64,000 nt of DNA from Flavobacteriia bacterium (GTDB lineage: Bacteria > Bacteroidota > Bacteroidia > Flavobacteriales > Schleiferiaceae): NCBI GenBank assembly GCA_013373425.1, contig JABXHW010000032.1:36460-100459 (forward strand), in the 5' to 3' direction. The notes beneath the pieces were generated by a model, which saw only the letters and a list, made by a program, of their open reading frames with translations, was not told where the DNA came from and searched no databases. Shown one piece after another: positions 1 through 8,596 of the stretch (positions are counted from its first letter, which is position 1; every line of letters starts with the position of its first letter). Both the position numbers and the translations under genes were made by a program.

Positions 1-1110
1 GTATTGATGGGACTAATTATTCCCAACTTGAGTTTCTCTCCAGACCCTCTTGAGGCAGACGACGAAGTCAATGTAGTAGTCATCGACCCTGGTCACGGTG
101 GTCACGACCCTGGCAACTTAGGAACGGGTAGATATGCACAGAAGGAGAAAGACATTTCTCTGAAGGTTTCACTTTTGGTAGGAAATTATATCGAAGAGAA
201 CTTCCCCGATGTTCAAGTGATTTACACCCGTAAAGACGACCGTAAGTTAGAGCTACACGAGCGATGCGAAATGGCCAACCGTGCCGGTGCAGACCTCTTC
301 ATCTCTATCCACTGTAATTCAGCTACCGCTACTTCAGCCTACGGAACCGAGACTTTTGTGATGGGACTTTCTCGTGAAGAGGCCAACTTAGAGGTTTCCC
401 GTCGAGAGAACTCTGTAATTTTCTTGGAAGATGATTACGAAGAGAACTACGAAGGGTACGACCCCAACTCACCACTGAGCAATATTTTCAGTCACCTTTC
501 TCAAAGCGCTTATCTCGACAATTCGGTTGAGTTCGCTTCTTTGGTGCAATCTCAATTTAGAGAGCGTGTTCAACGTCGTGATCGTGGTGTGAAACAAAGC
601 ATATTATATGTGTTGGATTTCACGGCCATGCCCTCCGTGTTGGTTGAACTTGGATTCCTCTCGAACCGCTCGGAAGAAGATTTCCTCAACACACAGAGAG
701 GACAGGAGCTCATGGCTTCGGGAATCTTCCGCGCCTTCCGTGAATACAAGCGTAGAAAGGATGCCATCAACGAGGGATTGCACAGTATCGATCAAAATAC
801 CCGCGACGACCAAGAATTACCTGAAATAGTGGACGTTGAAACACCTTCGGCTCCAGAGTTTGCCGTGCAGATAATGGTTTCTGGAAATGAAATCGAACTT
901 GTTCCAGAGAACTTTAACGGTTTGGATAATGTTGAATTCTACGTTGAAAGGAACCTGTATAAGTATATTCTTCGAGGGTATTCAACCAAAGCAGAAGCTG
1001 AAAGTGCCAGAGCGTTGGCACGTGAAGCCGGCTTCTCAGATGCCTATTTAATTGCATTTTTTGGAGAGGAGAAGATCAGCGTCTCGGAAGCTGAATCGCT
1101 CTTGGAGTAA
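1..1110 (+). CDS. N-acetylmuramoyl-L-alanine amidase (Amidase_3) with SPOR-like C-terminus, 5' partial
   Basis: Zinc-dependent periplasmic amidase that cuts the bond between N-acetylmuramic acid and L-alanine in peptidoglycan, as AmiA/B/C do at cell separation. Seen: DPGHGGHDPGN near residue 28 with the first zinc ligand His, Glu in the following QKEKD stretch, SIHCN (third ligand, about residue 101) and VELGFLSN holding the expected catalytic Glu. The last 80 or so residues look like a SPOR-type fold (inference), which binds denuded glycan at septa. The reading frame is open to base 1 and the first residues look like the end of a signal peptide, so the true start is probably outside the window; in-window TTG (4) and ATG (7) are possible but unlikely starts. 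The MCE gene follows 96 bases downstream, a Bacteroidota gene order. Confidence 0.9.
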   Translation, partial: VLMGLIIPNLSFSPDPLEADDEVNVVVIDPGHGGHDPGNLGTGRYAQKEKDISLKVSLLVGNYIEENFPDVQVIYTRKDDRKLELHERCEMANRAGADLFISIHCNSATATSAYGTETFVMGLSREEANLEVSRRENSVIFLEDDYEENYEGYDPNSPLSNIFSHLSQSAYLDNSVEFASLVQSQFRERVQRRDRGVKQSILYVLDFTAMPSVLVELGFLSNRSEEDFLNTQRGQELMASGIFRAFREYKRRKDAINEGLHSIDQNTRDDQELPEIVDVETPSAPEFAVQIMVSGNEIELVPENFNGLDNVEFYVERNLYKYILRGYSTKAEAESARALAREAGFSDAYLIAFFGEEKISVSEAESLLE

Positions 1111-1206
1111 TGCACTATTGAAGTTCTTCAAGAATTCTAGAAACAGGCTTTAGGTCTGCTACATTAGTCGTATTATTGTGCTTGTAATCCCAGTATTTAC
1201 AACGCT

Positions 1207-2235
1207 TTGAAGGTATCAAGAGAATTTAAAGTAGGAACGCTGTTCGTGGTATGCGGACTCCTCCTCTATTGGGGCGTGAACTTCCTCACTGGAAGCGACA
1301 TTTTCGCACCGAAGAATGTTATTTACGGTGTGTATGATAACACATCTGGACTCGATGCAGGACGTCCTGTCAATATCAACGGTGCTCGTATTGGCGCTGT
1401 AGAATCCATTGATTTTGCTCCAGATCTTTCTGGAAATCTCATCGTTACATTTACGATTACGACCGACTACCCCATTCCACAAAATTCAATGGCAGTGATT
1501 GCTGCCGACGTTTTGGGGAATTCTCGTGTGGATATCGTTCTTGGAGATAGCTCAGAAAAGTTGAGCATGGGAGACACCATTCTTACGGGTGTTCAACCTG
1601 GTCTGACTGAAGCAGTGAACGAACAGCTAGCTCCACTGAAGGCCAAGACAGAGAAACTACTCGGCTCATTGGATACTGCTCTTGCGGTTTTCCAAGGTTT
1701 TTTGAATGAAGACACACGCAGAAACTTCACCACCTCCTTTGAGAACCTAAGCAAGAGCTTTGAGAACTTGGAGAGCATCACGCGAAACGTCGATGGGTTT
1801 GTTGGGCAAAATAGAACCCGTTTCGATTCAATTGTGCTTCACCTGAACAAGCTAACTAGAACTCTTGCCGCGAATGGCAGTAAGCTCGATACTATTTTCG
1901 CAAATGTGGCTACCATTACTGATAGTCTTGCTCAATCCAATTTGAAGGCCACCATTGATCAATTGGCATTGGCAACAGCTAGCGCGAACGAAATTCTTGA
2001 GAAAGTAAACAATGGCGAAGGCTCGCTGGGTCTGTTGATCAACAACGAAGAGTTGTATGAAAACTTGATTCACGCTTCTAAGAGTCTAGACCGGTTGTTG
2101 CTCGACCTGAGATACAATCCGAATCGCTATATTGAGTTCAGTATTTTCGGTTCTAGCCCAAGATACTCTCAAGAAGAAATTGACGAATTAGAGCGCCAAA
2201 GGGAGCTCGAGAATTCAGGTTCATCGGACAATTAA
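1207..2235 (+). CDS. MlaD/MCE family protein, lipid transport substrate-binding subunit
   Basis: Membrane-anchored MCE-domain protein of the MlaD type, which forms a ring in the periplasm and passes phospholipids between the membranes for an Mla-like ABC transporter. Seen: an N-terminal membrane segment (about residues 9-27, GTLFVVCGLLLYWGVNFL), then an MCE domain at about 38-115 with the typical GLDAGRPVNINGARIG stretch, then a long helical region to about residue 300 and a charged tail. It starts at TTG 1207; LKVSREFKVG is the usual N-terminus of this family in Bacteroidota and no ATG fits. The permease and ATPase partners are not in this window. The next gene starts 8 bases after the stop, so these genes are probably cotranscribed. 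Confidence 0.88.
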   Translation: MKVSREFKVGTLFVVCGLLLYWGVNFLTGSDIFAPKNVIYGVYDNTSGLDAGRPVNINGARIGAVESIDFAPDLSGNLIVTFTITTDYPIPQNSMAVIAADVLGNSRVDIVLGDSSEKLSMGDTILTGVQPGLTEAVNEQLAPLKAKTEKLLGSLDTALAVFQGFLNEDTRRNFTTSFENLSKSFENLESITRNVDGFVGQNRTRFDSIVLHLNKLTRTLAANGSKLDTIFANVATITDSLAQSNLKATIDQLALATASANEILEKVNNGEGSLGLLINNEELYENLIHASKSLDRLLLDLRYNPNRYIEFSIFGSSPRYSQEEIDELERQRELENSGSSDN

Positions 2236-2243
2236 TTTGACTT

Positions 2244-3560
2244 ATGCAGTACGTTGACAATGTGGTATTTGTAGCCGTATTGGCCCTTGCCATTTTCTGG
2301 TTTTCAAAGCAAGTCGGTAGAATTCGCAAGAACATTAATCTAGGTCGAGATATCGACCGAACCGACAGAAAGAGCGAACGATGGAGCACCATGCTCAGAG
2401 TTGCTTTTGGCCAAAGTAAAATGCAAGCTCGCCCAATTCCAGGAATACTCCACTTCATCGTATATGCTGGCTTTATCCTAATCAATATTGAAGTTCTTGA
2501 GATTCTAATCGACGGAATCTTCGGAACCCATAGAGTGTTCGCACCTGTTCTAGGCGAATCTTTCTATGGTGTAGTTATCGGTTTCTTTGAGGTATTAGCA
2601 GTTCTCGTTCTACTGGCCTGCGTCATTTTCCTCTGGAGAAGAAACGTTTCAAAAGTGAAGCGCTTCCAAAGTGCTGAAATGAAGGGATGGGCGTTCCGCG
2701 ATGGCAACAATATCCTCGTAATTGAAATTGTATTAATGACGGCGCTTCTGACCATGAATGCTGCAGAGGCGAACTTTGAAGGACACGGACAAGCACCATT
2801 CCTAGTAAGTGCCTATCTGGCTCCGTTGTTTAGTGGTCTCGATCAATCCACCCTTCATTTTGTGGAGCGTTTCGCTTGGTGGTTCCACATTCTGGGCATC
2901 CTCGCATTCTTGAATTACCTTCCTGTATCCAAGCACTTCCACATCATCCTTGCTTTCCCAAATACGTGGTTCAGCAATCTCGATGCGAAAGGTCGATTCA
3001 GTAATATGGCATCCGTAACGAAAGAGGTTAAGATGATGATGGATCCAAATGCAGATCCATTTGCCGCCCCTGCTGAAGGGGATGAAGCCGCTGAACCTGG
3101 TCGATTTGGTGCGAAAGATGTTACCGATTTGAATTGGGTGAATTTGATGAACGCCTACAGCTGTACCGAGTGTGGTCGCTGTACCTCTGAATGCCCGGCC
3201 AATATCACCGGAAAGAAATTATCGCCTCGTAAAGTGATGATGGACACACGTGACCGACTTGAAGAAGTGGGTGCGAATGTGGCCAAGAATGGAGAGTTTA
3301 AAGAAGATGGCAAGTCGCTACTTGACGACTATATCACACGGGAAGAGCTTTGGGCATGCACCAGCTGTAATGCGTGTACGCAAGCCTGCCCGGTAAATAT
3401 CGACCCATTGTCGATTATCGTTCAAATGAGAAACTACTTGGTCATGGAAGAATCTGCAGCTCCTCAGGAGTTGAACTTGATGATGACCAATGTTGAGAAT
3501 AATGGTGCTCCTTGGCAGTTCGCCCAAGCGGATCGCCTCAATTGGAAAGACGAAGCCTAA
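2244..3560 (+). CDS. membrane (Fe-S)-binding oxidoreductase subunit, HdrC/GlpC-like
   Basis: Electron-transfer protein with membrane segments and two [4Fe-4S] sites. Seen: about five hydrophobic segments in residues 1-250 (for example near 3-22, 67-90 and 105-130), some with His residues suited to a b-type heme (inference), then a soluble C-terminal domain with CTECGRCTSECP and CTSCNACTQACP, the two ferredoxin-like CxxCxxCxxxCP motifs. With the CCG-domain protein two genes downstream it forms a heterodisulfide-reductase-like pair (DE-type membrane oxidoreductase); the physiological donor and acceptor are not known. Its stop overlaps the next start (TAATG), so translation is likely coupled. 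Confidence 0.85.
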   Translation: MQYVDNVVFVAVLALAIFWFSKQVGRIRKNINLGRDIDRTDRKSERWSTMLRVAFGQSKMQARPIPGILHFIVYAGFILINIEVLEILIDGIFGTHRVFAPVLGESFYGVVIGFFEVLAVLVLLACVIFLWRRNVSKVKRFQSAEMKGWAFRDGNNILVIEIVLMTALLTMNAAEANFEGHGQAPFLVSAYLAPLFSGLDQSTLHFVERFAWWFHILGILAFLNYLPVSKHFHIILAFPNTWFSNLDAKGRFSNMASVTKEVKMMMDPNADPFAAPAEGDEAAEPGRFGAKDVTDLNWVNLMNAYSCTECGRCTSECPANITGKKLSPRKVMMDTRDRLEEVGANVAKNGEFKEDGKSLLDDYITREELWACTSCNACTQACPVNIDPLSIIVQMRNYLVMEESAAPQELNLMMTNVENNGAPWQFAQADRLNWKDEA

Positions 3561-3997
3561 TGAGTAACGAAGGAAAGCACAAGTTAGAGGACAAAATGGT
3601 AGACGGACAGTACGTGAGTCCCCTACTTCCCGAAGATGTTAAGAACTACCTCATCGATATCGACGGAACTATTTGTGATGACATCCCCAACGAGCAACCA
3701 GAGCGCATGGCAACTGCCAAAGTCTACCCCGACGCGTTGGAAACGCTAAATCGTTGGTACGATGAAGGTCATATCATCACCTTTTTCACTTCTCGTGTGG
3801 AGGAGAACAGAGCGGTTACCGAAAAGTGGCTCGCTGAACATGGTTTCAAGTATCACGGTTTATTGATGGGAAAGCCCAGAGGAGGAAATTACCACTGGGT
3901 GGACAATCACTTGGTTCGCGCAACGCGCTACAAAGGAACTTTTAGTGATTTAGTAGAAAAAGAAGTGACGATTCAAGTTTTTAAAGACGAAGAATAA
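3560..3997 (+). CDS. small HAD-superfamily phosphatase-like protein
   Basis: A 145-residue protein with the HAD signature DIDGTICDD near residue 33 (nucleophile Asp and acid Asp two residues on), TSR as motif II and a downstream acidic/Trp-Val-Asp region (HWVDNH). It has no obvious cap domain, so it may act on a phosphorylated protein or a large substrate; the substrate is unknown. Databases sometimes label relatives phosphoheptose isomerase, which this sequence does not support. I chose ATG 3560 because it sits in the TAATG overlap with the upstream gene; an upstream in-frame start at 3512 would run through the end of that gene. It lies between the two Fe-S genes with one-base overlaps at both ends. 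Confidence 0.75.
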   Translation: MSNEGKHKLEDKMVDGQYVSPLLPEDVKNYLIDIDGTICDDIPNEQPERMATAKVYPDALETLNRWYDEGHIITFFTSRVEENRAVTEKWLAEHGFKYHGLLMGKPRGGNYHWVDNHLVRATRYKGTFSDLVEKEVTIQVFKDEE

Positions 3998-4785
3998 TGA
4001 GTGAAGCATTGAAGGTTCCAACCATGGCCGAAATGATGGCCTCTGGGCAAAAGCCCGAAGTACTTTTCTGGGTTGGCTGCGCAGGTAGCTTCGACGATAG
4101 AGCGAAGAAGATTACACGAGCATTCGTTAAGCTTCTCAATAAAGCCAATGTACCCTTCGCTGTGTTGGGAACAGAAGAATCTTGTACAGGTGACCCTGCA
4201 AAGCGTGCCGGTAATGAGTTCCTCTTCCAGATGCAGGCTTTGATGAATATTGAAGTTTTGAATGCCTACGAGGTACAGAAGATTGTAACTACTTGTCCAC
4301 ACTGCTTCAACACTCTTAAAAACGAATACCCCGAGCTCGGTGGTAAATATGAAGTAATGCACCACACCCAATTCTTGAAGAAGCTCCTCGATGAAGGGAA
4401 GCTCAAGGTTGAAGGCGGTGTGTACAAGGGAAAGAGAATCACTTTCCACGACCCATGCTACTTGGGCAGAGCAAATGATGAATATGAAGCGCCTCGTGAA
4501 GTGCTGGCTCAACTCGAAGCTGATATCAGTGAGATGAAGAGTTGTAAGCAACGTGGTCTATGCTGTGGAGCTGGTGGAGCTCAAATGTTTAAGGAAGCAG
4601 AGAAAGGCAATAAGGAAGTGAACATCGAGAGAACTGAACAAGCTCTTGAAGTTCAACCTGATATTGTCGCCACTGGCTGTCCTTTCTGTAATACCATGAT
4701 GACAGATGGTGTTAAAGTGAAAGAGCAATCCACTAAAGTGAAGGTATACGACGTTGCAGAACTACTCGCCAAAGCACAGGCGTAA
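3997..4785 (+). CDS. CCG-domain (Fe-S)-binding protein, HdrB/GlpC/LutA-like
   Basis: Soluble subunit with two cysteine-rich CCG domains, which in HdrB-type proteins bind a special iron-sulfur cluster. Seen: CPHCF near residue 101 with CYLGRANDEY near 155 and CCGAGGAQMF near 189, then CPFCNTMM near 226, matching the repeated CX(n)CCGX(n)CXXC layout. It probably takes electrons from the membrane Fe-S protein encoded two genes upstream. It starts in a TAATG overlap with the HAD gene and is followed immediately by the next frame. The electron partner (quinone, flavoprotein or thiol) cannot be read from sequence. Confidence 0.85.
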   Translation: MSEALKVPTMAEMMASGQKPEVLFWVGCAGSFDDRAKKITRAFVKLLNKANVPFAVLGTEESCTGDPAKRAGNEFLFQMQALMNIEVLNAYEVQKIVTTCPHCFNTLKNEYPELGGKYEVMHHTQFLKKLLDEGKLKVEGGVYKGKRITFHDPCYLGRANDEYEAPREVLAQLEADISEMKSCKQRGLCCGAGGAQMFKEAEKGNKEVNIERTEQALEVQPDIVATGCPFCNTMMTDGVKVKEQSTKVKVYDVAELLAKAQA

Positions 4786-4803
4786 TTGACAAAAACAACA
4801 CGT

Positions 4804-5304
4804 ATGAACGTAGCATTAAAAGACCTTCCTGATCATAGCAGGATTTGGATCTATCAAGCGCCGCGACCATTAACTACAGAGGAACGCGAAGTTATCGCGG
4901 CAGAACTCGAAAATTTCACAAGCGACTGGCAGGCCCATGGCAAAGATCTCTTTGCAGGATATGGCGTATTCCACCGCAGATTTATTGTCCTCGCCGTGGA
5001 TGAGACCATGCAAGAGGCAACAGGTTGTAGCGTAGATGATAGCGTGAAGCTAATTCGTCGACTTCAAGATGAAATACAGCTCGACTTAATGGACAGAATG
5101 CACATCACATTTAGATCTGAAAACGACTTGGTTGTGAGCGTGCCTATGGCCGAATTCAAGAACATGATTGAGGAAGGAGAGATCGATGAATCGACACATG
5201 TCTTCAACAATCTCGTAACGAATCTCGGAGAATTCAGAAACAATTGGGAGATACCGGCAGGCCAATCGTGGCATGCGCGCTTCTTTCAGAAGGTCAGTAG
5301 TTAA
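4804..5304 (+). CDS. conserved Bacteroidota protein of unknown function (database name 'ABC transporter ATPase' unsupported)
   Basis: A 166-residue soluble protein. I see no Walker A or Walker B motif, so the name 'ABC transporter ATPase' that relatives carry should not be kept. Visible features are a conserved-looking N-terminal stretch (SRIWIYQAPRPLTTEE), a central DLFAGYGVFHRRFIVLAVDE and a C-terminal part ending with WHARFF. It is the last gene of the amidase-MCE-Fe-S group, the usual place for this family in Bacteroidota. I prefer ATG 4804; TTG 4786, directly after the upstream stop, is also possible. Its 3' end overlaps the convergent NUDIX gene by 11 bases. Confidence 0.65.
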   Translation: MNVALKDLPDHSRIWIYQAPRPLTTEEREVIAAELENFTSDWQAHGKDLFAGYGVFHRRFIVLAVDETMQEATGCSVDDSVKLIRRLQDEIQLDLMDRMHITFRSENDLVVSVPMAEFKNMIEEGEIDESTHVFNNLVTNLGEFRNNWEIPAGQSWHARFFQKVSS

Positions 5305-5734
5305 GCTCTTTGAGCAGAGTTTGAAAAGCAGCCTTCTCAGTATCGAAGGTGAAATCAGCAACAGAGAGTTGTTCTAGTGGATACCATTGGAACGACTCTT
5401 TTTTATTTTCCGGAATGGTGCCTTGAGGATCCAATGGAAGTTTCGCGACATACTCAGCCGGCAACGAAACTCGATAATAGATACTCATCACTTGAATGTT
5501 TGTATCGAAGGTGCTGACGGTGTGAAAATCTGTGGTGTACAAATGACCTTCAGGCTTCACCTCAACATTAAGTTCTTCCTTCCACTCTCTGATTAAAGTT
5601 TCCTTCGTTCCTTCGCCCTCTTCCATTCCGCCACCTGGGAACTTGAACATGTCAACTCCCTTGTAGTTCTCTCGGCTAATCAACACATCCCCTTCGTTTA
5701 GAAGAACACCGTATACTCGAATCGTGATATTCAT
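5294..5734 (-). CDS. NUDIX hydrolase
   Basis: Small (146 residues) pyrophosphohydrolase of the Nudix fold, cleaving a nucleoside diphosphate linked to another moiety with a divalent metal. The Nudix box is present: a GGG start, then E after five residues, then REWKEEL (near residue 50), with Asn in place of the usual Gly next to the last position. The substrate is unknown. It starts in a 4-base ATGA overlap with mnmD upstream and ends 11 bases inside the convergent gene. It is the last gene of the DUF4920-cytochrome-mnmD operon. Confidence 0.85.
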   Translation of the reverse strand: MNITIRVYGVLLNEGDVLISRENYKGVDMFKFPGGGMEEGEGTKETLIREWKEELNVEVKPEGHLYTTDFHTVSTFDTNIQVMSIYYRVSLPAEYVAKLPLDPQGTIPENKKESFQWYPLEQLSVADFTFDTEKAAFQTLLKELNY

Positions 5735-6411
5735 GAGGTAGCTTGCTCCTTAGATTGAATGGGCTTTGTTGCTCGTGTCATTTGACGCTTCATGGGCGGA
5801 CCTGGCAATGCTTTCACTTCTAACCCCGCTGCCTTCATATTCCGCTTCACTTGTCCTTGCGCGCAATAGGTAACTAAAAAGCCACCTGGCTTTAATACTC
5901 TAAAGCACATCTCAAAAACTTCTACAGTCCAAAGTTCCGCTTGGGTAGAAGGTGCGAAAGCATCAAAGTAAATTACATCGTAGTGATTCGCTTCACCCTG
6001 CCAAGAGAGTATGTCCGCATTCATTTTTCTCAAAGTGAAGCTCGATGCCAGAAGGTTCTCTCGCTCCCAGTCTAACTCGTGAATCTTCTCGAAGAGCAAC
6101 TGGTCATCGCCCTCTCCTATTTCAATTTCTCTCCATAGATCTTCGCCCAGAGGGAACGCTTCTAAGGTATCGTAGTACACCACTCGCTGAGAGTGAGCCG
6201 CCTCTTTGCAGGTAAGCCAAACATTGATACCCGTCCCCATGCCGAATTCTAGAATACGAATGGGTTGAGCGGGGCTAGCCTTCAACCCATGGGAAATAAA
6301 AACGTGCATGGATTCATTAAATGCTCCATGCACGCTGTGATAATGTTGGTTCCAACGTTCCGAAAAGACTGTTGGAGATCCATCAGATGTGATTCTCAAC
6401 TCACGCTTCAT
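5731..6411 (-). CDS. mnmD: tRNA (mnm5s2U34) methyltransferase, stand-alone MnmD
   Basis: SAM-dependent methyltransferase that makes the last methylation of 5-methylaminomethyl-2-thiouridine at the tRNA wobble position. Seen: class I SAM site LEFGMGTGINVWL near residue 54, VIYFDAFAPSTQAELW near 145 (the DAFxP motif of DUF752/MnmD), and a C-terminal PGPPMKRQMTRA basic loop typical of the family. The FAD-dependent MnmC(o) domain found fused in E. coli is absent, as in other Bacteroidota. The start overlaps the 3' end of the cytochrome-like gene by 11 bases and the stop overlaps the NUDIX start, so it is cotranscribed and probably translationally coupled. Confidence 0.9.
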   Translation of the reverse strand: MKRELRITSDGSPTVFSERWNQHYHSVHGAFNESMHVFISHGLKASPAQPIRILEFGMGTGINVWLTCKEAAHSQRVVYYDTLEAFPLGEDLWREIEIGEGDDQLLFEKIHELDWERENLLASSFTLRKMNADILSWQGEANHYDVIYFDAFAPSTQAELWTVEVFEMCFRVLKPGGFLVTYCAQGQVKRNMKAAGLEVKALPGPPMKRQMTRATKPIQSKEQATS

Positions 6412-6886
6412 CCGTTGGACGAATCCTCAAGCGATTGATCTTTGGAATCGGACCTTGGCAAGAAACGCCGCGATGGCAGTTCACGCAGGTCGTTACCATG
6501 TTGTTGAACGCCTCTACACGATTCTCCTCACTCGCATTCATCAATGCTTCCATAGAAGTCAAGTAGGCATCTGCGAGGGCGTGATAAGTATCAGTGATTT
6601 TTTCTGGTTCCGTAGCATTTGCCGAGTGAATGCGATTGTATTCTTCCGACAAATCCACGAGCTCTTCTCCGCTAATCACACGGTCGCGTAGCTCCATATT
6701 CTCATCCCACATTTGACGCATCAACAGCGCCAATTCAGAGGATTCCTTGATGATTACGGTCGTGGGCTCTTCCGATTCCTCAGTGGTTTCTTGAGTGGTC
6801 TCCTCAGAAGAAGAATCTCCATTGCAAGCTACCAACCCACCGATGAGAAACAGGAGAAGTCCGAATGTATGTAGACGCAACTTCAT
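6401..6886 (-). CDS. lipoprotein with one CxxCH heme-binding motif
   Basis: A 161-residue lipoprotein. A signal peptide ends in the lipobox LVAC near residue 21, followed by a Ser/Glu/Thr-rich linker and a helical domain. The C-terminal region holds a single CVNCHRG motif, the covalent heme c site, and Met residues that could be the distal ligand. The helical organisation resembles cytochrome c' or related single-heme proteins (inference). The electron partner is unknown. It starts 3 bases after the DUF4920 gene and overlaps mnmD. Confidence 0.75.
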   Translation of the reverse strand: MKLRLHTFGLLLFLIGGLVACNGDSSSEETTQETTEESEEPTTVIIKESSELALLMRQMWDENMELRDRVISGEELVDLSEEYNRIHSANATEPEKITDTYHALADAYLTSMEALMNASEENRVEAFNNMVTTCVNCHRGVSCQGPIPKINRLRIRPTDEA

Positions 6887-6889
6887 CTC

Positions 6890-7441
6890 TTATCCTCTGA
6901 TGGTTACACCTGTAGCCAAGAAGCTCAACTTAGTTTCTGGCTCGGTGATAGCGTCGATTTCTTCTTGCGATTTACCCGCATCTTCAGCAAGGTGACGAAG
7001 GTAGTCTACGTCGTAAGTCTCTCTCTTAACGCGACCTTCAATTACAACATCTTCACCTTCGATTCCACCCGTAGGCAAAAGGAACGCATAGTCGTAAGAA
7101 ACAAAAAGGTCATCCATATTCTCGTCTGCGAAAGGCATAGACATCCAACATCCCTTCTTCTGACAAACTGCAGAAACAGTTCCTTGAACCTTCACATCCA
7201 TTGAATCGAGTCCTTGTTCTTCGAGCATGGCAAGCATCTCACCAGTAGTGACAGCATTTTCGAAAGATACTGTATCGCCGTAGTACAGCATTTGTCCCTC
7301 TTCCAATACTACAGCAGTCTCATTTTCTTGAGTCTCAACCGCAGTTGAATCATTTGTATCTACTTCGCCCTCAGTGTTTCCACCTTCGTTAGAGCAGGCA
7401 ATCATCCCAACCAATGCGGGAATGAACATCCATTTTTTCAT
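6890..7441 (-). CDS. DUF4920 lipoprotein
   Basis: Predicted outer- or inner-membrane lipoprotein, 183 residues from ATG 7441. Signal peptide MKKWMFIPALVGMIAC ends at the lipobox Cys; an acidic/Thr linker follows, then an OB-like domain with VKVQGTVSAVCQKKGCWM, the signature of DUF4920. The Cys pair in CQKKGC suggests metal or redox chemistry (inference). An upstream in-frame ATG at 7459 would put extra residues ahead of the basic n-region; the promoter at 7467-7474 would allow either start. The gene leads the operon that contains the cytochrome-like lipoprotein, mnmD and NUDIX, and is divergent from ilvE. Confidence 0.8.
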   Translation of the reverse strand: MKKWMFIPALVGMIACSNEGGNTEGEVDTNDSTAVETQENETAVVLEEGQMLYYGDTVSFENAVTTGEMLAMLEEQGLDSMDVKVQGTVSAVCQKKGCWMSMPFADENMDDLFVSYDYAFLLPTGGIEGEDVVIEGRVKRETYDVDYLRHLAEDAGKSQEEIDAITEPETKLSFLATGVTIRG

Positions 7442-7466
7442 CACTTCATTTTTAAACATAGAACGT

Positions 7467-7474
7467 CAAAGATA
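7467..7474 (-). promoter_or_regulatory. Bacteroidota -7 element for the DUF4920-mnmD operon
   Basis: Reads TATCTTTG on the minus strand, a full match to TAnnTTTG. Transcription would start about 5 bases downstream, close to 7461, giving a leader of about 20 bases for the ATG at 7441. Confidence 0.65.
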
Positions 7475-7523
7475 GGATTTTGAACGTTCTATAACATAGG
7501 TAGCTTCTCTCAATTCAAATAAC

Positions 7524-7531
7524 TACTTTTG
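7524..7531 (+). promoter_or_regulatory. Bacteroidota -7 element for ilvE
   Basis: Reads TACTTTTG, a full match to TAnnTTTG, 18 bases before the ATG at 7550. It rules out the upstream TTG at 7529 as start because that lies inside the promoter. Confidence 0.65.
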
Positions 7532-7549
7532 CACCAAATTTCACGGCTC

Positions 7550-8596
7550 ATGAAGATCACTCTAGCAGAAAAGTCACGCATTAACGAAGTTGATTTCGAC
7601 AACCTAGCTTTTGGTACCAGCTTTACGGATCACATGCTTGTTTGCCACTATGAAAACGGTAAATGGCAGGAGCCTGAAATTCGTCCATACGGTGAGTTGA
7701 ATGCCTCGTATGCGTTGCATGCATTGCACTACGGACAGTCTGCTTTTGAGGGAATGAAAGCGTACCGCAATCAGCAAGGTGAAGTTGCACTTTTCCGTCC
7801 GGAGCAAAACTGGGCACGTTTGAATCGTTCTGCTGAGCGTTTGCTCATGCCAGCCGTTCCCGAAGAAGTTTTTCTCGGTGGTCTTAAAAAGCTAATCGAT
7901 ATTGATGCTGCCTGGGTTCCGCAAGACGAAGTGAAGTCGCTTTACATTCGTCCATTCCTTTTTGCGAGTAGTGAATTCATCGCAGCACGCCCAAGTGAGC
8001 GTTACACGTTTGCCGTGATTTGTTCGCCTGTTGGACCTTACTACGCAGGCGCCGTAAAGGTGAAGATTGAAGATAAGTTCACTCGCGCAACTGGTGGTGG
8101 CATTGGCTTTACCAAAGCTGCAGGAAATTACGGTGGTGCATTCTACCCTACCGCCAAAGCGATTGAAGAAGGATATAACCAAGTTATTTGGACCGATCAC
8201 GCGAACCACGAGCGCATCGAGGAGAGCGGCACAATGAACATCATGTTCAGAATTGGCGATACCATGGTTACTCCTCCACTCACCGACCGCATCCTAGCGG
8301 GCATCACAAGAGAATCTATTCTCACCCTACTTCGTGAATGGGGACACAACGTAGAAGAACGTCCGATTACTGTTACCGAAGTCGTTGAGGCTGCCAAGAC
8401 AGGCAACTTACACGAAGCATTCGGCATGGGAACAGCAGCTGTAGTAAGCCCAATTCAACAAATCGGATATCAAGGCACACGCTACGAAATCCCTAATCCA
8501 AATGATGGCATGGCCGCAAAAATCCGTGAAGGCTTGAACGACATCCGTTTGGGCCGTGTGGAGGATAAGCACGGTTGGATGGTTTCAGTCAAGTAG
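7550..8596 (+). CDS. ilvE: branched-chain amino acid aminotransferase
   Basis: PLP-dependent fold-type IV transaminase (348 residues) that interconverts leucine, isoleucine and valine with their 2-oxo acids, using glutamate/2-oxoglutarate. Seen: HYGQSAFEGMKAYR near residue 64, the GGIGFTKAAGNYGG region near 183 with the PLP-binding Lys, and EESGTMNIMFRIGD near 224, all typical of the large bacterial BCAT class. The start is fixed by the promoter at 7524. The stop codon TAG is directly joined to a GTACTGG repeat array. Divergent from the DUF4920 operon. Confidence 0.93.
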   Translation: MKITLAEKSRINEVDFDNLAFGTSFTDHMLVCHYENGKWQEPEIRPYGELNASYALHALHYGQSAFEGMKAYRNQQGEVALFRPEQNWARLNRSAERLLMPAVPEEVFLGGLKKLIDIDAAWVPQDEVKSLYIRPFLFASSEFIAARPSERYTFAVICSPVGPYYAGAVKVKIEDKFTRATGGGIGFTKAAGNYGGAFYPTAKAIEEGYNQVIWTDHANHERIEESGTMNIMFRIGDTMVTPPLTDRILAGITRESILTLLREWGHNVEERPITVTEVVEAAKTGNLHEAFGMGTAAVVSPIQQIGYQGTRYEIPNPNDGMAAKIREGLNDIRLGRVEDKHGWMVSVK

